Positions 17,056 through 25,881 of a stretch of 64,000 bases of DNA are shown here, in pieces. The position numbers were made by a program, and so were the translations under genes. Source of the stretch: Firmicutes bacterium UBA4845 (GTDB lineage: Bacteria; Bacillota; Clostridia; Tissierellales; Sedimentibacteraceae); assembly GCA_002399975.1 (NCBI GenBank), contig DHER01000089.1:12107-76106 (forward strand), in the 5' to 3' direction. The notes below the pieces were generated by a model that did no database searches, had not been told where the DNA came from, and was given only the letters and a program-made list of their open reading frames with translations. Positions within the stretch are counted from its first letter, which is position 1. Every line of letters starts with the position of its first letter.

Positions 17056-17799
17056 CTATATTTTTTTCCCGTATATCTTATACACATCCTCCGTATAGTT
17101 TCCTTCACCGTCGTAAATATACAGGGGCGGGTCGAATTTCAGCTCAGAATTTCCGCTTTTTGAAGCACGAATCAATATCATGTTTGGCCTTGCCGCCGAC
17201 CTGGGATGAACAAACCGCATATGCTTCGGCTCTAAACAGTATTTGCGCAGCAGGCATATTATATCGGCCAGCCTGTCGGGGCGGTGCACCATGTAAAATC
17301 GTCCTTGCTGCTTAAGAAGAGCCGCGGCCGTACTTATTACATCCTCCAATGTGCATTTGATTTCATGCCTTGATATTGCCTTTTGGCCTAAAGGATTAAT
17401 AATCCCGCTGTTGTTCAGCTTATACGGAGGATTTGAAATAACCGCGTCAAAAGAATTAGGTTCCAAGTAATTCAATGCATCATTTAAATCAATATTAAGT
17501 ATTTTAATTTTTCCCTGCAGGTCATTAAGGGCAACGCTTCTTTCTGCCATATCTGCAACTTCTTCCTGTATTTCTATGGCATATGCTTTTGAATAGTTTC
17601 TTTTGCCGCTTAACAATATAGGTATTATGCCGGTTCCTGTTCCCAAATCAGCTATTTTCGAATTATTTTTGATGTCGCAGTAATTAGTAAGCAATACCGC
17701 GTCCATACCAAAGCAGAACCATTTTTTATTTTGGATGATTCTTAAACCGCCGCACTGCAAATCCTCAATTTTTTCATTTTCTTTTAATTCGATTTCCAT
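17056..17799 (-). CDS. tRNA1(Val) (adenine37-N6)-methyltransferase-like protein
   Basis: This SAM-dependent N6-adenine methyltransferase has motif I ADLGTGTGIIPILLS (about residues 50-64), the acidic Glu of AIEIQEE and the catalytic NPPY (AVISNPPYKLN). It matches the TrmN6/YfiC group, which methylates A37 of tRNA-Val. The residues before motif I (GGLRIIQNKKWFCFGMDAVL) are typical. I chose ATG at 17799 because AAAGGTG precedes it by 6 nt; an ATG five codons earlier overlaps that ribosome site. The 3' end abuts flanking repeat B. It stands alone, divergent from hypA. Confidence 0.87.
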   Translation of the reverse strand: MEIELKENEKIEDLQCGGLRIIQNKKWFCFGMDAVLLTNYCDIKNNSKIADLGTGTGIIPILLSGKRNYSKAYAIEIQEEVADMAERSVALNDLQGKIKILNIDLNDALNYLEPNSFDAVISNPPYKLNNSGIINPLGQKAISRHEIKCTLEDVISTAAALLKQQGRFYMVHRPDRLADIICLLRKYCLEPKHMRFVHPRSAARPNMILIRASKSGNSELKFDPPLYIYDGEGNYTEDVYKIYGKKI

Positions 17800-18049
17800 T
17801 GTTTCACCTTTCATACATTCGAATTAATTTGAAATCCTGCTGGGATACTTTACTCAATGTTCATAATTACATGACTATGTTTAACATATCTACATTCAAA
17901 TGTCAATATATTTGTTTTTTTGAGTTCTACAAAATATGAAACAAGTAAAAAATTATAAATTTTTTTGTTTTACCTATTTTGAATAAATTATTTTTATTTG
18001 TGATGCTTTTTATTTCTTTTAAAAATGGAAAAACTTAAAATTATGTTGA

Positions 18050-18078
18050 TTGACTTAATTAACCTGCAGCGTTATAAT
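18050..18078 (+). promoter_or_regulatory. Promoter of the hyp-hydrogenase cluster
   Basis: TTGACT (18050-18055) and TATAAT (18073-18078) are 17 bp apart, giving a start about 45 nt before hypA. The rest of the 332-bp gap 17800-18131 is AT-rich with no other feature I can support. Confidence 0.7.
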
Positions 18079-18131
18079 GCATTTTGTGATATGAAGACAT
18101 TTTAAAAATACTTATTAATGGGAACACAGCT

Positions 18132-18476
18132 ATGCATGAGACATCATTAATGGAAAATTTAATAACCATTGCCGAAGGAGCATTGGAGGGTAAAAAAGCA
18201 AAAGTAAAAAGTGTAACACTATCGGTCGGCAAGCTTTCAAATGCATTGCCTGCCGCACTTTCTTTTGCCTTTAAAGCAATGACTCAAACAGGGCCGCTCC
18301 GTGGAGCAGAACTTATAATGGAGGAAATACCGGTGAAGGTGCGCTGTGAAAACTGCGGCCTGGAATATGAACCGGATGAATTCCCATATATATGCCCTAA
18401 ATGTGAAGAAACCTATTATACAATTACACAAGGAGAAGACATATATATTGAAAGCTTAAATTGCCAAGAATTATAA
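18132..18476 (+). CDS. hypA: Hydrogenase nickel insertion protein HypA
   Basis: HypA delivers nickel, with HypB, into the precursor of the hydrogenase large subunit. The 114 residues begin MHETSLMENL, giving the N-terminal His2 nickel ligand (the family usually has MHEMS). The zinc hairpin CENCGLEYEPDEFPYICPKC sits at about residues 75-94. It heads a maturation operon hypA-B-F-C-D-E that runs into a group 4 hydrogenase operon. A gap of 155 bp separates it from hypB, and I see no terminator in it. A good promoter lies just upstream. Confidence 0.95.
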   Translation: MHETSLMENLITIAEGALEGKKAKVKSVTLSVGKLSNALPAALSFAFKAMTQTGPLRGAELIMEEIPVKVRCENCGLEYEPDEFPYICPKCEETYYTITQGEDIYIESLNCQEL

Positions 18477-18631
18477 AGCCTTTATTTTTCAGGCTGTCTT
18501 TTCTGAAAAATGGCTGTAAGCTTATAACACCACAATCACAATTCATACGAGCAAAAGTATTCAACAAATTGCCGGAGAACTGACTATTTTAAATGTTTTT
18601 CCCGAAGATAAGCGTATTAATGGAGGTATTT

Positions 18632-19297
18632 ATGGAAAAAATAGAGATTAAAAAGGATTTAAGAGAACTGAACAATAAAATTGCGATGCAAAATAGAAGT
18701 GTTTTTAATGAAAACAGTATTTTTACCTTAAATATAATGGGTTCACCAGGCTCAGGAAAAACTACACTTCTGGAAAATATCCTTAAACCTCTGACAGTTT
18801 CTTTTCGTATTGCTGTTATAGAAGGTGACCTTGCAACGGATAATGATTCTGAACGTATAAAAAAGCTTGGCGTTACGGCATTGCAAATTAACACCAACGG
18901 TGGATGCCATCTAGATGCAAAGATGATACAGAAAGAATTATCCGGAATTGACCTAAATGACATTGACCTTTTAATAATAGAAAACGTAGGGAATCTTGTT
19001 TGCCCAATATCCTATGATTTAGGAGAAGATATGCGTTTAGTTGTACTGAGCACTCCAGAGGGTGAAGATAAGCCTTTGAAATATCCGCCTGCGATGCTTA
19101 ATACAGACGCAGTAGTATTGACAAAAACTGATCTTGCACAATTTGTTGATGTTAATATAAAAATGATGGAAAAACATATAAAAGATATTAACCCAAAAGC
19201 ATCTATTCTTAAAGCAGGAAAAATAGATGGAGTTTACAATGCAGACTGTGTAACAAAATTTATTGTAGAAAGTATTAATTCAAAGAAGGGAAAATAA
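18632..19297 (+). CDS. hypB: Hydrogenase nickel incorporation GTPase HypB
   Basis: HypB is a SIMIBI-class GTPase whose GTP hydrolysis drives nickel delivery with HypA. Walker A is MGSPGSGKTTL near residue 37. The metal-site Cys-His of GGCHLDAKM, ENVGNLVCP and the base-recognition motif TKTDL are in place. It lacks the His-rich N-terminal nickel store found in some bacteria. I chose ATG at 18632 because GGAGG lies five bases before it; an in-frame ATG at 18593 has no ribosome site. The stop codon touches the ATG of hypF. Confidence 0.95.
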   Translation: MEKIEIKKDLRELNNKIAMQNRSVFNENSIFTLNIMGSPGSGKTTLLENILKPLTVSFRIAVIEGDLATDNDSERIKKLGVTALQINTNGGCHLDAKMIQKELSGIDLNDIDLLIIENVGNLVCPISYDLGEDMRLVVLSTPEGEDKPLKYPPAMLNTDAVVLTKTDLAQFVDVNIKMMEKHIKDINPKASILKAGKIDGVYNADCVTKFIVESINSKKGK

Positions 19298-21541
19298 ATG
19301 AATAGATATTCTGTTGAAGTAAATGGAATTGTACAAGGTGTAGGATTTCGCCCTTTTACTTTCAGAACTGCCAAGGCGTTTAACCTTTGCGGCTTTGTAC
19401 AGAATACTTCAGAGGGTGTTTTAATAGAAATTCAAGGAGAAAGAAATAATTGCAATACATTTGTTTCAACATTAAAAAACAATCCTCCCCCTCTGGCATA
19501 TATCGAAGATATAAAGATTACTAAAAGGCCACTTAAAAATGAATCTGACTTTGTAATACTTGCAAGCAGTAAAGGAACACGAAATACTTTAATATCACCT
19601 GATATAGGTATATGTGACGACTGTGCGGCAGACATAAAGGACAAAGCAAACCGACGTTATAAATATGCTTTTACCAATTGTACAAACTGCGGGCCGAGAT
19701 TTACCATAGTATATGACATACCATATGATAGAAAAAACACTACTATGAAAGAGTTTAAATTGTGTGATAAATGCAGCCGCGAATTTGAAGACCCGAAAGA
19801 CCGCCGTTTTCATGCACAGCCCAATGCATGTCCAAAATGCGGTCCTCAACTTATCTTTTATTACAAAGGAAAAATTTTGCATCAAGATCCCTACGAACTC
19901 TTTAAGCAGTTCATAGCTCAAGGAAAAATTGTTGCCACTAAAGGCATTGGAGGTTATCATTTAGCTTGTGATGCAAAAAATGAGCAGGCTGTTGCGAGGC
20001 TTAGAAATAAGAAATCCAGGTACAATAAGCCTCTTGCTGTTATGATGAATAGTTTGAACGTAGTTAAAAAATATTGCCTGATTAGTTCAGAGGAACAGAA
20101 ACTGTTAACATCTCCTGTTAAGCCGATTCTACTTTTAAAAAAGAAAAAAAATTGTCCCATATCGGAAAGCACAACTATGATGAATAAAAGATTGGGCGTC
20201 ATGCTTCCATACACTCCTCTTCATTGTATATTGATGGAGGATCAGGAGGCACTTGTTATGACAAGCTGCAACTCTTCCGGTTTACCAATGATATATAAAG
20301 ATGATGATATAATGCAGTCACAGATTTCAGATGCTGTACTTACCCATAACAGGAGAATTTGCAGGCGCATTGATGACAGCGTATGTATTGTAGTAAAAGG
20401 GAAAGTACATTTAATCAGACGTGCTCGAGGTTATGTTCCGGAACCTTTAAAAATTGAAGGCAATAATTATAACATACTTGCAATGGGAGCACAGCAAAAA
20501 AACACTTTTTGTCTTTTGAAAAAAGAAAATGCTTTTATAAGCGGACATATGGGCGATTTGGATGAACTAGAAACAGAAAAATATTATAAAAACGAGATTG
20601 AAACATTTACTAGAATCTTTGATGCTAAGCCTGAAGCTGTTGCCTGTGATTTGCATCCTGATTACGTTTCTACAAGACTGGCTGATTTAAATTATAAGGG
20701 CATTCCCATACTTAAAATACAGCATCATCATGCACATTTTGCATCTGTTCTGGCAGAACACGGAATTGCAGATGATGATGTTTTGGGGCTGATATTTGAT
20801 GGTACCGGATATGGCGAAGATGGATGTATTTGGGGAGGTGAAGCTCTCATTGGCAGTATCAAAAAAAGTGTGAGAATAGGCCATCTGCTTAATTTCCCTC
20901 TCTTAGGAGGTGAAGCAGCAGTAAAAGAGCCATGGAGAACCGCACTTGCTTTGGCGGATATTTCCATAGGAAGAGAATATGCATCTTCATTATTCCCCGA
21001 ATATAGTAAAAATTCAAAGACCTTGTTTCAAGCCCTGGATTCGAATATCAATTCACCGCTTACTTCTTCCATGGGAAGGTTGTTTGACGGTGTTGCTGCT
21101 TTGATAGATTTAAGAAGGACAGCCAGCTATGATGGACAGCCGGCTATAGAACTTCAGCAGATAATAGATGAAAATTCAAACGGTTCATATCATTTTGATG
21201 TTACAAATAAAGATAATATGTTTATTTTTGACTGGCGGCAGGTTATTCGCGAAATTGTTTCAGACTTAAAATCAAATGTTCCGCCTGGGGCAATTTCATT
21301 AAAATTTCACAATGCCATTGTAGATTTAACAGCTAATATTGCTGTTCTGATAAGAGAAAAAAACAAAACAAAAGTTGTGGCACTGTCAGGAGGTGTTTTT
21401 CAAAATGACTACCTTCTTGAAAAATGCAGTAAAGTACTTGAAAACAACGGTTTTACAGTATACTCCAATGAAAAAGTTCCTGCAAATGACGGCGGTATAT
21501 CTTTTGGTCAGTCAGCAGCTGCGGCCTATAGAATGAGGTGA
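19298..21541 (+). CDS. hypF: Carbamoyltransferase HypF
   Basis: HypF makes the carbamoyl group, later turned to cyanide, for the [NiFe] centre. Its 747 residues show the full domain order. The acylphosphatase domain (VNGIVQGVGFRPF) comes first, then paired zinc fingers (CDDCAADI, CTNCGPR, CDKC, CPKCGP), a YrdC-like domain (ATKGIGGYHLACDA), and a Kae1-like domain with the metal histidines of QHHHAHFASVLAEHG. The last domain also contains ALSGGVFQN. It starts directly after the hypB stop and its TGA stop lies six bases before the hypC ATG, so translation is probably coupled. Confidence 0.96.
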   Translation: MNRYSVEVNGIVQGVGFRPFTFRTAKAFNLCGFVQNTSEGVLIEIQGERNNCNTFVSTLKNNPPPLAYIEDIKITKRPLKNESDFVILASSKGTRNTLISPDIGICDDCAADIKDKANRRYKYAFTNCTNCGPRFTIVYDIPYDRKNTTMKEFKLCDKCSREFEDPKDRRFHAQPNACPKCGPQLIFYYKGKILHQDPYELFKQFIAQGKIVATKGIGGYHLACDAKNEQAVARLRNKKSRYNKPLAVMMNSLNVVKKYCLISSEEQKLLTSPVKPILLLKKKKNCPISESTTMMNKRLGVMLPYTPLHCILMEDQEALVMTSCNSSGLPMIYKDDDIMQSQISDAVLTHNRRICRRIDDSVCIVVKGKVHLIRRARGYVPEPLKIEGNNYNILAMGAQQKNTFCLLKKENAFISGHMGDLDELETEKYYKNEIETFTRIFDAKPEAVACDLHPDYVSTRLADLNYKGIPILKIQHHHAHFASVLAEHGIADDDVLGLIFDGTGYGEDGCIWGGEALIGSIKKSVRIGHLLNFPLLGGEAAVKEPWRTALALADISIGREYASSLFPEYSKNSKTLFQALDSNINSPLTSSMGRLFDGVAALIDLRRTASYDGQPAIELQQIIDENSNGSYHFDVTNKDNMFIFDWRQVIREIVSDLKSNVPPGAISLKFHNAIVDLTANIAVLIREKNKTKVVALSGGVFQNDYLLEKCSKVLENNGFTVYSNEKVPANDGGISFGQSAAAAYRMR

Positions 21542-21546
21542 TGATA

Positions 21547-21771
21547 ATGTGTCTTGCAATCCCTGGAACAATAAAAAAAATAGATGGCATGGAAGCCTAT
21601 GTTGATTATGGCGGCGTATCCAAATGTGCAAGTATCAGATTGGCAGAAAATGCTAAAGTAGGAGATATAGTCCTTGTACATGCAGGTTTCATAATTCAAA
21701 TTCTGGATAAGGAAGATGGTAAAGAACTGCAGAAACTTGTAGAGGAAACCATGGGAATAGTATATAGATGA
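21547..21771 (+). CDS. hypC: Hydrogenase assembly chaperone HypC
   Basis: The mature start MCLAIPG is diagnostic: Cys2 binds the Fe(CN)2CO unit and the HypD partner. I therefore place the start at 21547, after GAGGTG, rather than at the upstream ATG (21538), which would bury the cysteine. The 74-residue length fits. The final codons overlap the hypD start (ATGA at 21768-21771). Confidence 0.95.
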   Translation: MCLAIPGTIKKIDGMEAYVDYGGVSKCASIRLAENAKVGDIVLVHAGFIIQILDKEDGKELQKLVEETMGIVYR

Positions 21772-22832
21772 AATACAATATAAAGGATATTATAGAAGCA
21801 ATTAAACGGCTTGCAGATAACTTCGATAAAATTAATATAATGGAAGTATGTGGCACACATACTGCTAATATACAAAAATACGGGATACCGTCTATTCTCC
21901 CTGATAATATTAGACTGATATCGGGCCCAGGTTGTCCTGTTTGTGTAACGTCACAAGAAGACATTAGCCGGGCTGTATCTATTGCCGACAAAGATGACGT
22001 AATTTTTACCTGCTTTGGAGACATGATGCGTGTTCCTTGCGGCAATAAAAGTTTATATTCTTTACGTGAAGGTGGAAGTGATATAAGAATTGTTACGTCT
22101 CCCATGGACGCTTTGCAAATATCTTTAGAAAATCCTCAAAAACAGGTAGTGTACTTTGGTATAGGTTTTGAAACAACTGCCCCTCATACAGCAGCATTGA
22201 TTGAAGAAGCATATAAACAAAATATTAAAAATATAAGTGTATTAAATTCTCATAAAACCATGCCTCCGGCGATTACATCTTTATTAAAGAATAAATGCGG
22301 AATTGATGCATTGCTTTGTCCCGGGCATGTGGCAGTTATAACAGGTTCGGATGCATTTTCTTTTATCCCCGAAAAACTTAAACTGCCTGCAGCTATTGCG
22401 GGATTTGAAGCTTATGAAATACTTGCGGCAATTTTAAGCTTACTGTCAATGCTAAAGGGTAATATTACAGAATGTATTAACATGTATCCTGGAGCCGTAA
22501 CAAAAACCGGAAATCAAACAGCACTCAAGCTTATAAATAGTGTTATGGAACCATGTGATGCAGTATGGCGCGGCCTTGGAAATATTCCAAACAGCGGTTT
22601 GAAATTCCGTTATAAATATGCCGCATTTGATGCTTCTAAACGATTTAAAATTACGAAAAGTATATCTGAAGAGCCAAATGGCTGCCTTTGCTCACAGATA
22701 CTGCGAGGAGAAAACTTACCGTTTGATTGTAAGCACTTTAGTATAAACTGCACTCCCGATAATCCGTTGGGACCCTGCATGGTTTCATCAGAGGGAAGCT
22801 GTTCTGCATATTATCGTTACAAAACTGTTTAA
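21768..22832 (+). CDS. hypD: Hydrogenase formation protein HypD
   Basis: HypD is the [4Fe-4S] scaffold on which, with HypC, iron receives its cyanide and CO ligands. The conserved blocks MEVCGTHT, SGPGCPVCVT, FGIGFETTAP, CPGHVAVI and AGFEAYEIL are all present, as are the C-terminal cluster cysteines (GCLCSQILRGE, CKHFSINCTPDNPLGPCMVS). The 354-residue length is normal. It overlaps hypC by four bases and precedes hypE by 17 bp. Confidence 0.96.
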   Translation: MKYNIKDIIEAIKRLADNFDKINIMEVCGTHTANIQKYGIPSILPDNIRLISGPGCPVCVTSQEDISRAVSIADKDDVIFTCFGDMMRVPCGNKSLYSLREGGSDIRIVTSPMDALQISLENPQKQVVYFGIGFETTAPHTAALIEEAYKQNIKNISVLNSHKTMPPAITSLLKNKCGIDALLCPGHVAVITGSDAFSFIPEKLKLPAAIAGFEAYEILAAILSLLSMLKGNITECINMYPGAVTKTGNQTALKLINSVMEPCDAVWRGLGNIPNSGLKFRYKYAAFDASKRFKITKSISEEPNGCLCSQILRGENLPFDCKHFSINCTPDNPLGPCMVSSEGSCSAYYRYKTV

Positions 22833-22849
22833 GAAGGAGAATTAAAGAT

Positions 22850-23851
22850 ATGGAACACAAAATTACTATGTCCCATGGTTCGGGCGGAGAAAAGTACAGA
22901 GAATTGGTACAGGAAATATTCCTTCCGGCTTATTGCAATGAATATTTAAGCCCTCTTACCGATTCGGCCATTTTAGCAGGTGAAGGGAAAATTGCTATGA
23001 CTACAGACAGTTATGTGGTGAAACCTCTTTTTTTCCCCGGAGGCAATATAGGAAATATGTCTGTCAGCGGAACCGTAAATGATCTTGCAGTAAGCGGAGC
23101 GTTACCAAAATATATATCCGTCGGTATGATTATAGAAGCTGGCCTCGAAATAAAAGTGTTAAAAAGGATTGTGGATTCTATCGCAGACACAGCCAAAAAG
23201 GCAGGTGTTAAGATTGTTACCGGAGATACAAAGGTTGTGGAAAGCAAAAGTGCCGATGGTATTTTTATTAATACTGCAGGTGTGGGAGTTTTCCCTTCCG
23301 GCAGAAAAATACCTTCTCAAAAAATTAAGGCCGGTGACAAGATTATTGTCAGCGGATGCATTGCTTCCCATGGCATGGCGGTTATGAATGCTCGAAACAA
23401 CCTGGGTTTTCTTCCGCCTATAGAAAGCGATGCTGCTCCCCTGGGGAATCTTGTAAGTGCAATATTTAAACATGATGATTACATCGTACATGCAATGCGT
23501 GATCCCACAAGAGGAGGAGTTGCAGCTACGCTGTGTGAATGGGTCACATCCGGTACAGACATTGTTATTTATCAAAAATCCATACCAATACGATCAGACG
23601 TATCTGCAGCCTGCAGGCTGCTGGGACTCGATCCCCTTCATATTGCAAATGAAGGTGTAATATTGTTTTCAGTTCCTGAAAATTGCGCAAACGATGTACT
23701 GTCAGTACTTAGAAAGGAGGAATATGGAAAATATTCAGCAATAATAGGTGAAGTAAGAGAAGGCAGCGGAACTGTTAGCGCCATAACAGACTTTGGCTCA
23801 AAAACAAGAATTATGATGCCAAAAGGTGAGATCCTTCCAAGGATTTGTTAG
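22850..23851 (+). CDS. hypE: Carbamoyl dehydratase HypE
   Basis: HypE dehydrates the carbamoyl group loaded by HypF onto its C-terminal cysteine to thiocyanate, for transfer to HypC-HypD. The PurM-like ATPase fold is shown by MSHGSGGEKYRELV at the start, GDTKVVESKSADGIF and DPTRGGVAATLCEW. The chain ends PRIC, with the essential terminal Cys intact. The 333-residue length is normal. It closes the maturation block; a 99-bp gap with a hairpin separates it from the structural genes. Confidence 0.96.
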   Translation: MEHKITMSHGSGGEKYRELVQEIFLPAYCNEYLSPLTDSAILAGEGKIAMTTDSYVVKPLFFPGGNIGNMSVSGTVNDLAVSGALPKYISVGMIIEAGLEIKVLKRIVDSIADTAKKAGVKIVTGDTKVVESKSADGIFINTAGVGVFPSGRKIPSQKIKAGDKIIVSGCIASHGMAVMNARNNLGFLPPIESDAAPLGNLVSAIFKHDDYIVHAMRDPTRGGVAATLCEWVTSGTDIVIYQKSIPIRSDVSAACRLLGLDPLHIANEGVILFSVPENCANDVLSVLRKEEYGKYSAIIGEVREGSGTVSAITDFGSKTRIMMPKGEILPRIC

Positions 23852-23878
23852 TTAAGGTATTTTTATAAAAAATCATGT

Positions 23879-23916
23879 ATGAAGCAACTGGCAAATGTTA
23901 ATTTGTCCTGCTTCAT
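23879..23916 (+). other. Hairpin between hypE and the hydrogenase structural genes
   Basis: ATGAAGCA (23879-23886) pairs with TGCTTCAT (23909-23916), and an inner GCAAAT/ATTTGT stem continues it. No T-run follows, so it may be a processing or stability element that sets maturation and structural genes at different levels. Confidence 0.45.
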
Positions 23917-23950
23917 GGCAAATTCTTTTAAATAAGGTTATATCAAAATT

Positions 23951-24952
23951 ATGAATAGATATATAATGATAGCAGGTATATTGATACCTCTTATTGGATC
24001 ATTATTTCTTCCGCTTATTGGAAGATATAATGAAAAATTTAGAAATATAATGGCTTTGGTTTTTACATTAGCTGCCTTGGTTTGTGCGGGAGGTGCGCTT
24101 CCCGGCGTATTATCCAGAGAGCCTTATGCAATTCGCTTTGCACTGCCTCTTGGACTAAGCTTCGGCTTTTACGGAGACGCTCTTGCAGTGTTTATGGCAC
24201 TGACAGCAGCATCTGTAAGTTCAGTTATTGTAATATATTCATACGGATATATACATGAAGAAGACAATCAAAACGAATACTACATGATGATTTGTCTGTT
24301 TGTAGGAGCCATGATGGGATTGGTTTATTCAACAAACTTAATTGCAATTTATACATTTTGGGAAATTTCGTCATTATGTTGTTGGAGATTAATCGGTTTT
24401 TATCGTACTGAACTAACTGTTCAGCGAGCAGACAAAGCATTTATCATTACAGTATTTGGTGCACTGATAATGCTTATAGGTTTCATAGGAATATATGGTA
24501 AAACAGGAACCTTTGAACTTACTGCAATGAAGGGTATACACATTCCGGCATGGACAGTCGTATTGATTCTCTTTGGTATATTGTCCAAATCGGCAACTTA
24601 TCCTCTTCATAGCTGGCTGCCGGACGCAGGCGTTGCTCCATCACCTGTTACTTCACTTTTACATGCAGCAGTGCTTGTAAAAATCGGCGTATACGCATAT
24701 GCAAGGTTTTTTGTTTTAACTTTTAAAATTGATCAGGTATTTACCACGGCAGTCCCTGCTATTGCTGGTATCAGCGCAATAATAAGTGCAGGAGTTGCAT
24801 TCCGCGAAAATGATATAAAACGTGTTGTGGGATATTCAACTATCAGCCAACTTGCTTTTATTTTGATGGGATTATCCAGTGGTACAAAAATAGGATTTAT
24901 AGGTGGACTTTTGTATATCTTGGCTCACAGTGTTGCAAAAGGAGGATTATAA
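23951..24952 (+). pseudogene. Antiporter-like (NuoL/HyfB-type) hydrogenase subunit, C-terminally truncated
   Basis: The frame encodes the first 333 residues of a proton-pumping NuoL/MrpA-type membrane subunit. Multiple hydrophobic helices surround the hallmark FWEISSLCCWRLIGF and SATYPLHSWLPDA, followed by KRVVGYSTISQLAFILMGLS and LLYILAHSVAKGGL. Relatives continue well beyond 'AH..AKG.LF..AG', but here TAA (24950-24952) ends the frame exactly there. Only the N-terminal two-thirds of the usual fold remains. The next frame begins in mid-protein, so a deletion has probably joined two such genes. ATG at 23951 has only a weak ribosome site. Confidence 0.75.
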
Positions 24953-25820
24953 GGCGCTGGGCACTTTAGGCATAGCTGTTTTGACATTCATGTTCGGCAT
25001 TGTATTAACGGTTCACATGGCTCACACAGGACTTATGAGTAAAATAAGCCCCCTGCTTGTAGAAGATGAAAATGTCGCAGGATTTTTATGCATTATGATA
25101 GGAGCTTTAGGTATTGCAGGTCTTATGCCATTTCACGGCTGGGCTGTTGATTCTGCAGAAATTTCCTCAAAAGTATTTATAGCTGCCTTTCCGGGTGGTT
25201 TATTAAAGATACTGGGAGTGTATATTGCAACAAGGGTACTTGACGTTTATAAGCTTATTCCGGGGAGCGAAATCAGTACGGCTTTAATTGTACTTGGTGT
25301 ACTGTCCTTTGTATTTGGAGGAGCAATGGCCTTAGTTCAAAAAAATATGAGCAGGCTTATGACATATACATCCACGTCATTGCTTGGACTAATAGTTCTT
25401 TGCATGTTAAACGGAGTATCATCATTAGTTCTTGTAATAGCCCTTGGGATATTGGTTCTCATGAATATGGTATGTTTGCTGTTCAATGAAAAGAGAAAAT
25501 CCGGTTCTGAAACGATTTCGCGGAGCACGGCTGATAATGTGCGCAATGCCCCTGTGCTGAAGAAGATTTACAATATTGCAGAAAAGGGATGGCTTGACCC
25601 CTATAACTGGCTAATGGCACTTATAGGAGTGTTCTCAGATATATGCACATCAGCTGAACATGGTATAAGCTGGGTTTATGACAAAGGTATACCCGGATTG
25701 GTTAATGAAGCAGGAAAAGTTCTTCAAAATTTCAATACCGGAAATTTAACCAGGTATCTTACTCTTGTAGTAACAGGAGTAGCTATAATTGTTGTAATAT
25801 TCCTGATTACACTTTTATAA
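24945..25820 (+). pseudogene. Second antiporter-like (NuoL-type) subunit, N-terminally truncated
   Basis: From the junction the other frame reads YKALGTLGIAVLTFMFGIVL and continues through GLMPFHGWAVDSAEISSKVF (the helix 7-8 Trp/His region) and MSRLMTYTSTSLLGLIVLC. It ends with the lateral-helix-like segment IPGLVNEAGKVLQNFNTGNL typical of NuoL C-termini. The first four or so helices are missing and there is no start codon with a ribosome site (AAAGGAGG at the junction has none at proper distance). The fold matches the family only from about helix 5 on. I read it as the 3' part of a separate subunit gene fused by deletion to the preceding fragment. Confidence 0.7.
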
Positions 25821-25881
25821 GTGGTACAATATTTTTATTCTTGTTATACAGCCATAAATTTTGGCTGAATGGAGGATGTTT

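Noticed and set aside
24937..24952. Programmed frameshift joining the two antiporter-like frames
   Set aside because: A fused product would contain helices 1-11 of one subunit followed by helices 5-14 of another, which fits no known subunit; a deletion scar is simpler.
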